A DNA stretch of 64,000 bases, taken from Colwellia sp. (GTDB lineage: Bacteria > Pseudomonadota > Gammaproteobacteria > Enterobacterales > Alteromonadaceae). Shown piece after piece: positions 46,084 to 55,493 of this stretch. The notes below the pieces were generated by a model. That model did no database searches. It was not told the DNA's origin and saw only the letters and a program-made list of their open reading frames with translations. Location of the stretch: contig JABSOX010000016.1 of the NCBI GenBank assembly GCA_013215655.1, forward strand, positions 1-64,000, written 5' to 3'. Made by a program: the position numbers and the translations under genes. Within the stretch, counting starts at the first letter, position 1. The number at the start of each line of letters is the position of its first letter.

Positions 46084-47490
46084 ATGAAAAAAGTTTATAA
46101 TAAAAAGCCATTTAGAATTAATTTATTCTGGCGAATACTTTTGTGGTTCTGGCTAGCTTTTGTACTTATTGTTACCCTTAACCTTTTTATTATTCAGATG
46201 AATAATGACAGCATACATTATCAGAGAATGCCGCCACATTTGCATCATCAAATTATTTTAGCAAAAAACAAGATTATTAAGTCCATAGAAAATAAAAGAA
46301 AATATAAACATCGTCGAAAATTTTGGCGGAGAATTTATTTAATTGATACTGCAGGTGTAGATTATTTTGGCAAAGATGTACCTGATCTATTAAACACATT
46401 AAGAGAACATGTTTATCGGGGACAGCATGCGATGTCTGTGATCGAGAAGAAGGAACTATTTTTCGGTGGCGTACCGTTACGAATTAAAAATAAAAAATAC
46501 CGAATATATATAGGGCAAAAATTTAATTATATGAGCCGTGGTTATATAGGTTCATTTTTTAGAAAATTTGCACAAAACCTTTTAATATCAACGTTTATCA
46601 TCAGTTTTCCTTTGAGTTTTTTATTAGCATGGTTATTTACTCGACCGATTAAAAAACTGCAACAGGCAACAAAAGATATTTCTCAAGATGTCACTAACCG
46701 TAAGAATTTACAGGCACTGTTAACACGACGAGATGAATTTGGTGAATTAGCACAAGATTTTGAATTGATGTCACAACATATTGAAAGCCAGTTACTTTCT
46801 AAAACTCAGCTATTAAGTGATGTTTCTCACGAATTAAGATCGCCATTGGCGCGTTTACAAATTGCTTTAGCCATTGCCGAAAATAAGTTAGCAACAGGCT
46901 CAAACAATCATGAGTTTGCTCGCATAAAAATTGAAGACGATAGAATGAATTTAATGTTAGCTGGGTTATTAGATTACGCTAAAATTGAAGCATTGAGTCA
47001 TGCTAGTCAGTTTGAAATTATAGATATTAATAACTTATTATCACTACTTATCAATGATGCAAATTTTGAGGCACAACAGCAAAAAATTACTATTACGACT
47101 GAGCTGGAGCATAAGCTTAGAGTTGATGGCGATAAAGCTGCGTTGCTTAGTTGTTTAGAGAATATTTTAAGAAATGCTATCCGTTATGCAGAAAAAAAGA
47201 TAACAGTGTGCAGCTATATTAAAAAAAATAATAATCAGCTGATGATCACTATTAGCGATGATGGCAATGGCATTAAGAGCGACGATATTGATAAAATTTT
47301 TGAAGCTTTTTATCGACCAAATCTTGATCGTTCACGAGACTCTGGCGGTGTTGGTTTAGGATTATCTATCGCTAAAAAAGCAGTCAAGGCGCATTCAGGA
47401 AAAATATGGGCTGAAAATATTCAGCCACATGGTTTTTCTATCCATATTCAATTACCTATTAAGCATGACAAATCATTACAACGATCGTGA
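46084..47490 (+). CDS. cpxA: CpxA-like sensor histidine kinase
   Basis: A 468-residue inner-membrane kinase with TM1 at about 16-37, a basic periplasmic domain (KRKYKHRRKFWRRIY), TM2 at about 165-185, HAMP, phosphoacceptor H249 in LSDVSHELRSPLARLQIALA and ATP-binding boxes (N box ENILRNAIRYA, SDDGNGIKSDD, GGVGLGLSIAKKA). It would sense envelope stress and phosphorylate the adjacent regulator. Identity as CpxA rests on H-box sequence plus context. Confidence 0.88.
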   Translation: MKKVYNKKPFRINLFWRILLWFWLAFVLIVTLNLFIIQMNNDSIHYQRMPPHLHHQIILAKNKIIKSIENKRKYKHRRKFWRRIYLIDTAGVDYFGKDVPDLLNTLREHVYRGQHAMSVIEKKELFFGGVPLRIKNKKYRIYIGQKFNYMSRGYIGSFFRKFAQNLLISTFIISFPLSFLLAWLFTRPIKKLQQATKDISQDVTNRKNLQALLTRRDEFGELAQDFELMSQHIESQLLSKTQLLSDVSHELRSPLARLQIALAIAENKLATGSNNHEFARIKIEDDRMNLMLAGLLDYAKIEALSHASQFEIIDINNLLSLLINDANFEAQQQKITITTELEHKLRVDGDKAALLSCLENILRNAIRYAEKKITVCSYIKKNNNQLMITISDDGNGIKSDDIDKIFEAFYRPNLDRSRDSGGVGLGLSIAKKAVKAHSGKIWAENIQPHGFSIHIQLPIKHDKSLQRS

Positions 47491-47565
47491 TTTAAAAAAA
47501 AGGGGGTACCATTCAAAACCCATGAAACATGCATGTTGCTGGGTAACGGGGAACTGGTGCTTTTA

Positions 47566-47979
47566 TTATGGCTGTTTATCGAAAACTTGCACATCATCAG
47601 GGAGTTTATACCAACTCAGTTTTTCGCAAACCCAAACATGAGCTGAAGGGATGAATATCCTATCATCGGTTAAACTGACTGGTTTTAACTTTAATTTAAT
47701 CGTTTCTTTGTCATCAGGATTATAGTGATAGATGCGATTACCACATGTTGGACAAAACATGGCGTTATTTTTATTGCCACTATCCGCAACTCTACTCCAC
47801 TTATTCATTTTGCCACTAAATTCAATCGCACTAGCTTCAACAATCGCGGTAATACTAAATGGACTTGTTGAAAGTTTTTGACACTCAGTACAGTGGCAAG
47901 CTAATACCATTATGGGCTTTTTATGAAGCTTGTATGTCAATTGTCCACATTGGCAAGCACCATTAATCGGATAATCCAT
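47566..47979 (-). CDS. GFA-family zinc protein
   Basis: A 137-residue second member of the GFA / CENP-V fold in this window (the other is at 11.6 kb). Zinc ligands appear as CQCGQLTYKL, CHCTECQKLSTSPF and CPTCGNRIYHY. Convergent with the cpxA-like gene. The true reaction of most such proteins is unknown; formaldehyde activation should not be assumed. Confidence 0.9.
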   Translation of the reverse strand: MDYPINGACQCGQLTYKLHKKPIMVLACHCTECQKLSTSPFSITAIVEASAIEFSGKMNKWSRVADSGNKNNAMFCPTCGNRIYHYNPDDKETIKLKLKPVSLTDDRIFIPSAHVWVCEKLSWYKLPDDVQVFDKQP

Positions 47980-48192
47980 GTTTTACAGATCCTTTCAGTT
48001 TAAAGTCTTTTAACGTTTGGTAGTGATTAAATTTCTAATCCTTTTTTAATACATAATTTTTAGCATTAAATTACCAATATTTAAAGGATTAAGAGTTACA
48101 ACAACAGAATACTATGTTGATATTGATAGTAAATTATGAAAATGAATTAAAGGATGATAGTTTATAGTGAAATCGATAAGTAGAGTTAACTG

Positions 48193-49683
48193 TTGACCTA
48201 TAAACTGTTTTATTTAATTACGTTATTTTTCTGTTATTCATCCTTTTCGCAAACACTTAATGTAGGTGCATCTGAGTGGCAGAATTTTACTCATCAAGAT
48301 GGCTCAGGCATTTATTTTGATTTAATAAAAAAGATATATGCTGATGAGAAATTATCAATAAAAATAGACAGCTACAACCGTATTCTTCACCAGTTTAATG
48401 AAAATAAATTAGATATGGTTGTTGGTATTTATCGTGGTCACGTAAAAAAAGGAATTCTTCCCAATTGGTATTTAGATACTGAAAGCCCAATCGTCGCAAT
48501 TCATGATCCAAAGTTTACTAAATTGGCACACGCCTCGGATTTACAATTTTTAACCACTTCATGGATTCGAGGATATCAATTTGAACGATTGATTCCTGAA
48601 GTTGATACTCCTTATCTTATAAACTCTATCGATGATGGCTTTAAGTTGTTAGAAAATAAACGAATTGAAGTATTGATTGATTATGCTTATAACCTCATTG
48701 GTAGCAATAAGAGTAAATACAAATCGTTGGAGTTAACACCGGCACAACATGTTTATGTCGTTTTTCAGCGCAATAAAAATGGCAAAAAGTTAGCCGCGCG
48801 TTGGGATAGAGAAATGGCCTTGTTACGAGAAAGTGGTGAGCTTGAAAGTATTTATGGAAAATTTTACCCTAAATCTAATTTATCCAGATTTAACCCGAAC
48901 AAAGAAAATGTGATTATTATTACGCAAAATTCTAATTTACTTAATCAAAAAAGAAGTGAAAAGCGCCCCTCAATAGAATCAAGAATATTAAACTTGGTTA
49001 CTGAAAAGCTTGAAGCGTATCAATTAGAGCCCAAGGTTCTGAGAACTTATCTTGATATAGATAAATATAAAGACACACCTAATACGTGTTTTAGTAATAT
49101 GTTAAGGAATAAAAAACGAGAAGAGCACTTTATTTTTAGTCGACCTATGGCAATGTATTTGGGATTACGTTTATACAGCAATGCTAAACTTACCTTAAAA
49201 GAGCCTATTGATTTAGTTGAACTGATGTCTTCTAATCCTGATTTTCAACTGGGTTTAGCTCCCGGTCAAAGTTATGGGGTGTACTTAGATAAAAAAATAG
49301 CAGAGGTGAAACCTAAACAAATAATTAATATTCCAGCAAAAACAACAACAAGTTTAAAAGCTCTGCAAGCGGGGAATTTATCGTTTTTGTTAGGGTATCC
49401 AACAGTAATTGAAAGGGGACTTGAGCAAACCGATGTGAAGAATATAGTTAGTTATCAATTAACCGGCGTAAAAAAATTCATTCTCAGCCATATGATGTGT
49501 AGTCGTACGGCGTCTAGCGGGAAATTTATTAATGAATTTAATGAAGTGCTTAGCGATCTATATCAAAGTGATAAGTACTTTAATAGTTTATCTGAAGATG
49601 TATCTCAACGGGAAAAATCAGGCTATATAAAAGAATTTGAGCGTATCATTATGGTTAAAGATAAAAAATATTTGAATAAATAA
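48193..49683 (+). CDS. Tandem periplasmic solute-binding-like protein
   Basis: A 496-residue exported protein (signal about 1-20, SSFSQT) that appears to contain two type-II solute-binding domains in a row. The first runs about 21-230 (LNVGASEWQNF to LESIYGKFYP) and the second about 233-490 (VIIITQNSN to DLYQSDKYFNSL). No transmembrane or enzymatic domain follows and no ABC transporter genes adjoin. Each half resembles bacterial extracellular solute-binding family 3 or its sensor relatives. Start is TTG at 48193, after TAGAG; an in-frame stop lies just upstream. Confidence 0.75.
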   Translation: MTYKLFYLITLFFCYSSFSQTLNVGASEWQNFTHQDGSGIYFDLIKKIYADEKLSIKIDSYNRILHQFNENKLDMVVGIYRGHVKKGILPNWYLDTESPIVAIHDPKFTKLAHASDLQFLTTSWIRGYQFERLIPEVDTPYLINSIDDGFKLLENKRIEVLIDYAYNLIGSNKSKYKSLELTPAQHVYVVFQRNKNGKKLAARWDREMALLRESGELESIYGKFYPKSNLSRFNPNKENVIIITQNSNLLNQKRSEKRPSIESRILNLVTEKLEAYQLEPKVLRTYLDIDKYKDTPNTCFSNMLRNKKREEHFIFSRPMAMYLGLRLYSNAKLTLKEPIDLVELMSSNPDFQLGLAPGQSYGVYLDKKIAEVKPKQIINIPAKTTTSLKALQAGNLSFLLGYPTVIERGLEQTDVKNIVSYQLTGVKKFILSHMMCSRTASSGKFINEFNEVLSDLYQSDKYFNSLSEDVSQREKSGYIKEFERIIMVKDKKYLNK

Positions 49684-49783
49684 CCTACCTACTTTTGAAT
49701 GAACTTTTATCGCTAAATGCAATTGCTAGCCTTTAAATTCCTTAACTTTAGTGAGCAATAAACATTTGATTTGAACGAAATTT

Positions 49784-49863
49784 AAACAGTAAAGTTCGAC
49801 AGATACTATTAAGTAAAGATAAAAACGATGCTTCATATTTCGTGTTATGCTCCTTTACTGTTT
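49784..49863. repeat. Inverted repeat around the promoter of the 49.9-kb gene
   Basis: AAACAGTAAAG (49784-49794) and CTTTACTGTTT (49853-49863) are perfect inverted copies. Between them is GTTATGCTC, with TATGCT resembling a -10 box. The left arm with its TTCGA(C/A)AGA continuation recurs at 54003 before nosD. Confidence 0.6.
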
Positions 49864-49890
49864 TGATATTTATTACCTGAGAATATATCT

Positions 49891-51309
49891 ATGCTGCAAA
49901 CTTATACTCGTTATTCTTCCATTGCCCTTGTTAAAGAAATTGAGTCACCAGAAAACCCCGGAGGGTTAGAAAAACGTGTTGCTTTGGTTCCTAATGATGT
50001 TGGCCTACTTGTGCAAGCAGGAATTCAGGTTTATGTTGAAGTTGGAGCAGGAGAAGGTGTTGGTTTTAGTGATGAAGAATACATAAAAAACAATGCTATT
50101 ATGCAAACTGCTGAACAAATATACAAAGATAAAGCACTTATTATTAAGTTTAAAGGGCCAGCACTTTCCTCTATAGAACAAATGGATGAAGGATGTACAT
50201 TGTTTTGTATGGCACATTTTCATTCTTATCCAGATCGAGCCAAATTGCTGCAAGATAGACGTATCAATGTTATTGCGATGGAAGAGATATGTGAATCACC
50301 CAAGCAGGATAGTGATCAGCGAATTCTTGGGCGTGTAGCAATGAATGAGGCGTTAACCCCATTTTTCAAGGATAATAGCATTGGCGGTTTACGAGTAAGA
50401 GTTATTGGTTGGAGTGAACGTTTACGTGGTGCTATTAACCGCTGTGGTAACCGTAGTCCTCGTTCATTGCAAATCATTCAACCTTCGCTTTCATTTGATG
50501 AACTGGATGCTAAGGGTGAAAATGCCTTGTATTTTTACGACGGCCAAAGTTTTAAAGATCCCAAAGGAATACTGAATAAGTTGCGTTCTCTCAAAACTCA
50601 TGTATTTGATATTAGTCAATTTGAGTCGTCGCAGGGTCAAGGAGCAATTGCCTCTTATAAAGAAAGCCATCCACCAGCTCCATTTGGTATGCGTCGTATT
50701 CAGTGTTTACATGAAACAGGGCAAGCAGGGGCGAGATATGGGATAGACTTATTAAATGAAAATAAACCCTCTGTTGATAAAGAAAATATCAAAGCCGTTA
50801 TTCTTGGTTATGGCAACGTTGGACAGGGAGCTTTGGATGAATTACACCAACAAGGCATTAAAAATATTCATGTCTTAGGTCGTGCTCAAACAACCAAAAG
50901 TCGTATTGATTATTGGCTGAAAGACGCCGATATTGTGGTCAATGGCGCGGAGCAATCGTCAGAGTTAAGAGGCAAGAATTTTTTGATTAGTAATCAACAC
51001 ATCAAAGATTTAATACCAGAGCATTCGGTAGTCATTGACTTGGTTGGAGGTAGTCCTACAAATAGAAGTCCCGTTGAAGCGGTTATAGGTTGTAGCTTTT
51101 TAACTGAACCTTATTTTGTTCAAGAAGGCGTTCTTGTTTCATCTTTATGGGGATGGCCAATGATGGGCATGATGCGTGAAACTGCTATTCGTTATTCAAG
51201 TCAAATTGTAGAGGTTTTAATTGGTCAGGAGAAACTTATTGAAGGGCTAGAACAGTTAAAACCAGGAGTTCAGCGAGCATTGGTTTGTGGTCCTTTTAGC
51301 AATAAGTAG
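49891..51309 (+). CDS. Alanine dehydrogenase / NAD(P) transhydrogenase-like enzyme
   Basis: A 472-residue enzyme with the AlaDH/PNT N-terminal domain (IALVKEIESPENPGGLEKRVALVPNDVGLL, residues about 10-140) and a Rossmann dinucleotide-binding region with VILGYGNVGQGALDEL near 310. The E-x-R-V-A-L-x-P motif also occurs in saccharopine dehydrogenases and in carboxyethyl-ornithine synthase-type enzymes. It is longer than AlaDH (about 370), with an insert after the first domain. The substrate, probably an amino acid or opine, is undetermined. Single gene, with an unusual promoter repeat upstream. Confidence 0.78.
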   Translation: MLQTYTRYSSIALVKEIESPENPGGLEKRVALVPNDVGLLVQAGIQVYVEVGAGEGVGFSDEEYIKNNAIMQTAEQIYKDKALIIKFKGPALSSIEQMDEGCTLFCMAHFHSYPDRAKLLQDRRINVIAMEEICESPKQDSDQRILGRVAMNEALTPFFKDNSIGGLRVRVIGWSERLRGAINRCGNRSPRSLQIIQPSLSFDELDAKGENALYFYDGQSFKDPKGILNKLRSLKTHVFDISQFESSQGQGAIASYKESHPPAPFGMRRIQCLHETGQAGARYGIDLLNENKPSVDKENIKAVILGYGNVGQGALDELHQQGIKNIHVLGRAQTTKSRIDYWLKDADIVVNGAEQSSELRGKNFLISNQHIKDLIPEHSVVIDLVGGSPTNRSPVEAVIGCSFLTEPYFVQEGVLVSSLWGWPMMGMMRETAIRYSSQIVEVLIGQEKLIEGLEQLKPGVQRALVCGPFSNK

Positions 51310-51322
51310 TTGTTTAAAGGTT

Positions 51323-51350
51323 ATTTCCCCTATAACTATTTAGGGGGAAT
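51323..51350 (+). terminator. Hairpin after the dehydrogenase-like gene
   Basis: Stem ATTTCCCCTA / TAGGGGGAAT with one G.T-type mismatch and an eight-base loop, 14 bases after the stop. No T-run. Confidence 0.6.
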
Positions 51351-51416
51351 CCTCTAGTAAAGCTTATGATAAAGCTGGGCCGCGTTACTAGTTAAAATTT
51401 ATATTTAATTAATTAA

Positions 51417-51875
51417 TTAGTTAGCTTTGGCTCTGATAAAGTCAATGCTAAAACTCTTACTTTTTCCGTCACTCACTATCACCATCATTTTATCCTTATT
51501 AATAGACTTATATTCAATACGTTTAGGAAAATCATGTTCAGTATTTTCAAAAATGGCATTTTCAACTGAGCAGTTTGTTAGCTTAAAAGCAATGGGTAAA
51601 GGGTTATGATTTACTTTGGCAATATAGAATAGGGCACCTGACATTTCAACGATCCTTAATGACTCACTGCTTTTTAACTTCCCCATGACAAAAGTTTCGC
51701 CATTACCCTCGATAGTGGTTGCACTGACTTGATGCCAAGACTCTGTAATAGTTTGCTCTTTATCCGTCGCTACCCAAGAACCTAGCAACCAATTAATGGT
51801 GGTCAAAGAATGGCAAGATTTAGCATTAGAGCAAAAGGGGATAATGAATAATAAACTTAATAGTATATATTTCAT
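51417..51875 (-). CDS. DUF6265-type secreted protein
   Basis: A 152-residue exported protein (signal about 1-18, FCSNAKSC). It has the conserved INWLLGSWVATDKEQTITESWHQVS opening and NTEHDFPKRIEYKS near residue 110, characteristic of the DUF6265 lipocalin-like family. No function established. A single gene on the minus strand, 64 bases downstream of a VOC gene and possibly in the same transcript. Confidence 0.8.
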   Translation of the reverse strand: MKYILLSLLFIIPFCSNAKSCHSLTTINWLLGSWVATDKEQTITESWHQVSATTIEGNGETFVMGKLKSSESLRIVEMSGALFYIAKVNHNPLPIAFKLTNCSVENAIFENTEHDFPKRIEYKSINKDKMMVIVSDGKSKSFSIDFIRAKAN

Positions 51876-51939
51876 GTAGTGATCTCTCTTGAAGATTAAG
51901 GTAATGAAAACCCTTCGAATTTTTAATCGACGTGCTATT

Positions 51940-52320
51940 TTATATAAATGGAATTTCAGCCATTAAACCGATTAAATTATTATCAGGATCTCTTAAAAAA
52001 CCGATCCATAAATCATGATCTGCCATTTTTGCTGCAAACTGAGGCTCACGTTCAAATTCAATACCTTTCGTTTTTAGTTGTGCTGTCGAGCTTTTAATAT
52101 CGGTTACTTGGTAATAAATAACCGATGTTTTATGGTCTTCTTCTTTTCCTTGGAGTGTGGTGAGCATTAGCCTTGTACCGCCACAATTAAAAAATGCTAA
52201 CCCTGTTGGTACTTCAAATAATAATTCCAATCCAAGAATGTCGCGATAAAAAGCAACAGACCTTTTTAAGTCGGTAATTGCTATGGCGATTTGACCTATT
52301 TTTTCAATACCTGTATCCAT
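51940..52320 (-). CDS. VOC-family (glyoxalase-fold) protein
   Basis: A 126-residue VOC protein starting with GQIAIAITDLKRSVAFYRDILGL and ending FLRDPDNNLIGLMAEIP. The last metal-ligand glutamate is replaced by glycine in NLIGLM, though AE follows, so metal binding may differ. Third VOC gene in the window, not adjacent to the others. Function unknown. Confidence 0.87.
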   Translation of the reverse strand: MDTGIEKIGQIAIAITDLKRSVAFYRDILGLELLFEVPTGLAFFNCGGTRLMLTTLQGKEEDHKTSVIYYQVTDIKSSTAQLKTKGIEFEREPQFAAKMADHDLWIGFLRDPDNNLIGLMAEIPFI

Positions 52321-52358
52321 TCTTTTAATTTCCCTAATCTTAGACCAATCGTAGTAGT

Positions 52359-52781
52359 CTATTTATCGTTAATAATAGATAGACTTTTAATAAGTCCACC
52401 TGATTTATACAAAAGCACTATACCAATTACTACTTCAACAACTTCAGCAGATAAAAATGAAATTTGGGTATTACTGAATACTCCGGTTAAATAAAAGCCA
52501 ACCAATCTAAAACAAATAAATGAACTGATAATAATGACGGCTAGTAAGGCCGAGTATTGCCATGTTTTGCTGAAATAAAACAATAATGCGATAGCAATGC
52601 CGATACCTACCATTAAACTACAATAAATTAAAATAAAAGCAATTTCGCCATCCGTAGTAATGGCACTTAAGCCTATTCTTGCCAGCTTTTCATCAATATT
52701 GAGTAAGGCATCAATGCCTGAAATAATAAAATATAAAGACATCATTGCAATGTAAATTTTACCAAAACTATTTGTTTTCAT
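52359..52781 (-). CDS. DUF4345-like four-helix membrane protein
   Basis: A 140-residue protein with four membrane helices, from KIYIAMMSLYFIISGIDALL to VVEVVIGIVLLYK. It has the short SGxxAL-type N-terminal pattern and a conserved glycine-rich second helix (CSLMVGIGIAIALLF) like DUF4345 membrane proteins. No known function. It lies 38 bases upstream of the VOC gene on the same strand, likely an operon of three with the DUF6265 gene. Confidence 0.7.
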   Translation of the reverse strand: MKTNSFGKIYIAMMSLYFIISGIDALLNIDEKLARIGLSAITTDGEIAFILIYCSLMVGIGIAIALLFYFSKTWQYSALLAVIIISSFICFRLVGFYLTGVFSNTQISFLSAEVVEVVIGIVLLYKSGGLIKSLSIINDK

Positions 52782-52945
52782 TAATTAATCTCAAAATAAT
52801 GGTTTGTCTAATAAAATATTCAGCAGTATGAATTGAATATATCATTGCTATTGAATAGTTGTCATCTACGAATTCTTTCGTTATGGTGTTGGATGAGTAT
52901 AAAAAACAAACATAATAATAAATTCATAATAACAAGAGCGTGATG

Positions 52946-53959
52946 ATGGAATATAGACAAGTTGTTTTTAATGAAAGTACTATTGACAGTTTAGTTTGCC
53001 ATTCTTGTGATTCAAAACAGCACTATGTTGTGGCTACAATAAAATATGCATTTATGTTTTTAGAGTACTTGCCATTTTTTCCCGTAAAAAAGAGCATCAA
53101 AATTAGTTGTCAGCATTGTCAAACGACTTATCAAAACAAGGCTATTAATGGCGATCTTTATAAAAAGATAAAACAAGAGTCGTTTAAGTTTTTAAAACTT
53201 ATTCCGATGTATTCTGGTTTGATTATTTCACTGATTTTATTTTTATTTTGGTCCTATGGAAAATATCAAGAACATGTTTTTGCTCAAGAATATATCGGCT
53301 CACCTAAAGTTAATGATTTTTACTATATTGATCACAGCGGCATAAAAGAACAATTAAGGCCGAATCAAAAGTACTTGTTAGCAAAGGTGGTCAGTACTAA
53401 TGACAATATTGTCTCAATGGTTTATAGCCGTTTTCGTTTTACACATAAAAGCTCTTTAGAAAAAGATCTTCGTGGCGGTATGGTGATTGACCCGCGATAC
53501 TTTGATCAAAAACATCACCAATTCTCAATTGAGCAATTAACCAGATTATATGAACAAAACTCAGTATTGACGGTGCAAAGGCCGTTTAATTATCGCTTAT
53601 TTGGTAATGTTGTTGTCAGTACTTTTTCTGCAAGTAATAAGAAAGTGCGAGGCGGGCGAGAAAATGATCAAGGACTTGCTTTTATGCAGCATTCTGATGT
53701 GCAATCCAATGTAGAAAATGCCGAAAAATACTTTTTACAGTCGGCAACTATGGGTTATTCAAAAGGACAATTTAACCTAGCCCGACTTTATTTAACCTCG
53801 AATCGAATAAATAAAGCACTTTCTTGGTTAAAAAAATCTGCATTACAAGGTAACGAGCAAGCGATAAAACTTTATTGGCATCATTGTGAAAAAACAGAGA
53901 ACTGTGAGGTTAGTGCTTTTGAACAAGCATTATCGGACTCGGGATTTATTGTAAAATAG
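52946..53959 (+). CDS. Zinc-ribbon, single-TM protein with Sel1-like repeats
   Basis: An approximately 338-residue protein I do not recognise by name. The N-terminus has two cysteine pairs, CHSCDS (about 14-19) and CQHCQT (about 53-58), which could form a zinc ribbon. One TM follows at about 89-106 (YSGLIISLILFLFWSYG). The C-terminal region (about 245-310) contains Sel1-like helical repeats (AEKYFLQSATMGYSKGQFNLARLYL and ALSWLKKSALQGNEQAIKLYW). This suggests a membrane-tethered scaffold. The start is uncertain among GTG 52940, ATG 52943 and ATG 52946; the last has best spacing from AAGAG. Confidence 0.68.
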   Translation: MEYRQVVFNESTIDSLVCHSCDSKQHYVVATIKYAFMFLEYLPFFPVKKSIKISCQHCQTTYQNKAINGDLYKKIKQESFKFLKLIPMYSGLIISLILFLFWSYGKYQEHVFAQEYIGSPKVNDFYYIDHSGIKEQLRPNQKYLLAKVVSTNDNIVSMVYSRFRFTHKSSLEKDLRGGMVIDPRYFDQKHHQFSIEQLTRLYEQNSVLTVQRPFNYRLFGNVVVSTFSASNKKVRGGRENDQGLAFMQHSDVQSNVENAEKYFLQSATMGYSKGQFNLARLYLTSNRINKALSWLKKSALQGNEQAIKLYWHHCEKTENCEVSAFEQALSDSGFIVK

Positions 53960-54060
53960 TTCTTTTATTATTGGATCTATCGATCTTTTTTGATGAAAAA
54001 TTAAACAGTAAAGTTCGAAAGACCTTAATGTCATAAATATCAATATTACTTCATCATAAG

Positions 54061-54074
54061 TTAATTCAGATCAA
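54061..54074 (-). promoter_or_regulatory. FNR/DNR box of the nosD promoter
   Basis: TTAAT-TCAG-ATCAA on the plus strand (TTGAT-CTGA-ATTAA in reverse) matches TTGAT-N4-ATCAA at 9 of 10 fixed positions. A -10-like TATGCT at 54096-54101 places transcription near 54108, so the box centre is about 40 bases upstream, as at nosR. Predicts co-induction of nosDFYL with nosR under oxygen limitation. Confidence 0.72.
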
Positions 54075-54128
54075 AGGCATGACATTTTAAAATGTTATGC
54101 TCTTTTTACTTTTATTGGACAGTAAAAT

Positions 54129-55481
54129 TTGGGTAGTGAAAACTTTTTGATAACTCTCAGCATACGCATAATGCTTTTCAGCTTATTGTGTTTTCATGTT
54201 AAGTCAGTAGTAGCAGAACAAATTGATGTATCTGCGCAAGACAACTTACAAATGGTGCTTGATCAAAGCGCTGATGGTGATGTATTGCTTTTATCTTCAG
54301 GCCGTTATTTTGGTAATTTTATTATCAATCATGCGATTACACTACGTGGTGACGGTTCAAATACCGTTATTGATGCCGAAGGTGATGGTCATGCCTTATT
54401 ATTAAAAAACTCTCACATTACTATTGATAACTTAACCATTGAAAACTGGGGTAATGATTTAACTGAGCAATATTCAGGTATTTATTCTGATCAACAAGCA
54501 AGTCATTTAGTAATTCAAAATAATTACTTAAAAGGTGATGGTTTTGGTATTTGGCTGCAAAAAGGCGAATACATTAAAGTTTTAAACAACGTTGTTGAAG
54601 GTAATACGCAACTGCGTTCTTCCGATCGTGGCAATGGTATTCAGCTATCCATTGTAAAGCATGTTGAAGTACGTGGTAATGAAATTTTTCATACCCGAGA
54701 TGGTTTATATATTATTTCCAGCCAAGAAAATGTTTTAGAAAATAATACTATGCATGATCTACGCTATGGCATTCATTATATGTATTCACATAACAATAAA
54801 GTACTTAATAATCATGCTTATAATACACGTGCAGGATATGCCTTGATGAGTTCTCGGCATTTAACTGTTAGTGGCAATAGTACAGAAAATAGTGAAGATT
54901 ATGGCTTTTTATTAAACTTTATTACCTCTTCCACGATCAGCAACAATACCATCAAAAACGTGTGGACTAAGCCCGAAAATAAAGTACTTGGCCGTGATGG
55001 CAAAGGACTATTTGTTTACAATTCGGCTTATAACACCATAAAAGGTAACCTTATTGATACGGCTGAAATCGGTATTCATTTAACTGCCGGCTCCGAAAAT
55101 ACCAAAATTTATGGTAATAGTTTTATCAATAATCCTATCCAAGTGAAGTATGTCTCTAATAAAAAACAAGAATGGAGCTTAGATGGAAAGGGCAATTATT
55201 GGAGTAACTACCTTGGCTGGGATATGAACAGTGACAATATCGGTGATGTGATTTTTGAGCCAAACGACGGTATTGATAAGTTAGTGTGGCAATACCCTGA
55301 AATGAAAATGCTAATGGACAGTCCTGCGGTTCTGATTTTACGTTGGGTACAAAGACAATTTCCGGTGTTAAAAGCACCGGGCGTGAAAGACAGCTTTCCG
55401 TTGATGTCATCTCCACATCAGCAAATAAAAAAAACATCAGAATTGGCTACCAATATTGCAATGCATGAACGTGTACATTAA
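54129..55481 (+). CDS. nosD: NosD, nitrous oxide reductase maturation protein
   Basis: A 450-residue periplasmic protein with signal peptide (ending VVAEQ) and a right-handed beta-helix made of repeats such as NNTMHDLRYGIHYMYSHNN (CASH domain type). NosD works with the NosF-NosY ABC complex to assemble the CuZ center of NosZ. The chosen start is TTG at 54129 with weak ribosome-site support; an in-frame ATG 14 codons later would still give a signal peptide. First gene of nosDFYL. Confidence 0.93.
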   Translation: MGSENFLITLSIRIMLFSLLCFHVKSVVAEQIDVSAQDNLQMVLDQSADGDVLLLSSGRYFGNFIINHAITLRGDGSNTVIDAEGDGHALLLKNSHITIDNLTIENWGNDLTEQYSGIYSDQQASHLVIQNNYLKGDGFGIWLQKGEYIKVLNNVVEGNTQLRSSDRGNGIQLSIVKHVEVRGNEIFHTRDGLYIISSQENVLENNTMHDLRYGIHYMYSHNNKVLNNHAYNTRAGYALMSSRHLTVSGNSTENSEDYGFLLNFITSSTISNNTIKNVWTKPENKVLGRDGKGLFVYNSAYNTIKGNLIDTAEIGIHLTAGSENTKIYGNSFINNPIQVKYVSNKKQEWSLDGKGNYWSNYLGWDMNSDNIGDVIFEPNDGIDKLVWQYPEMKMLMDSPAVLILRWVQRQFPVLKAPGVKDSFPLMSSPHQQIKKTSELATNIAMHERVH

Positions 55482-55493
55482 GGATTTAAAAAT

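Noticed and set aside
47429-47641. 70-codon frame after cpxA
   Set aside because: Overlaps both the end of cpxA and the convergent GFA gene.
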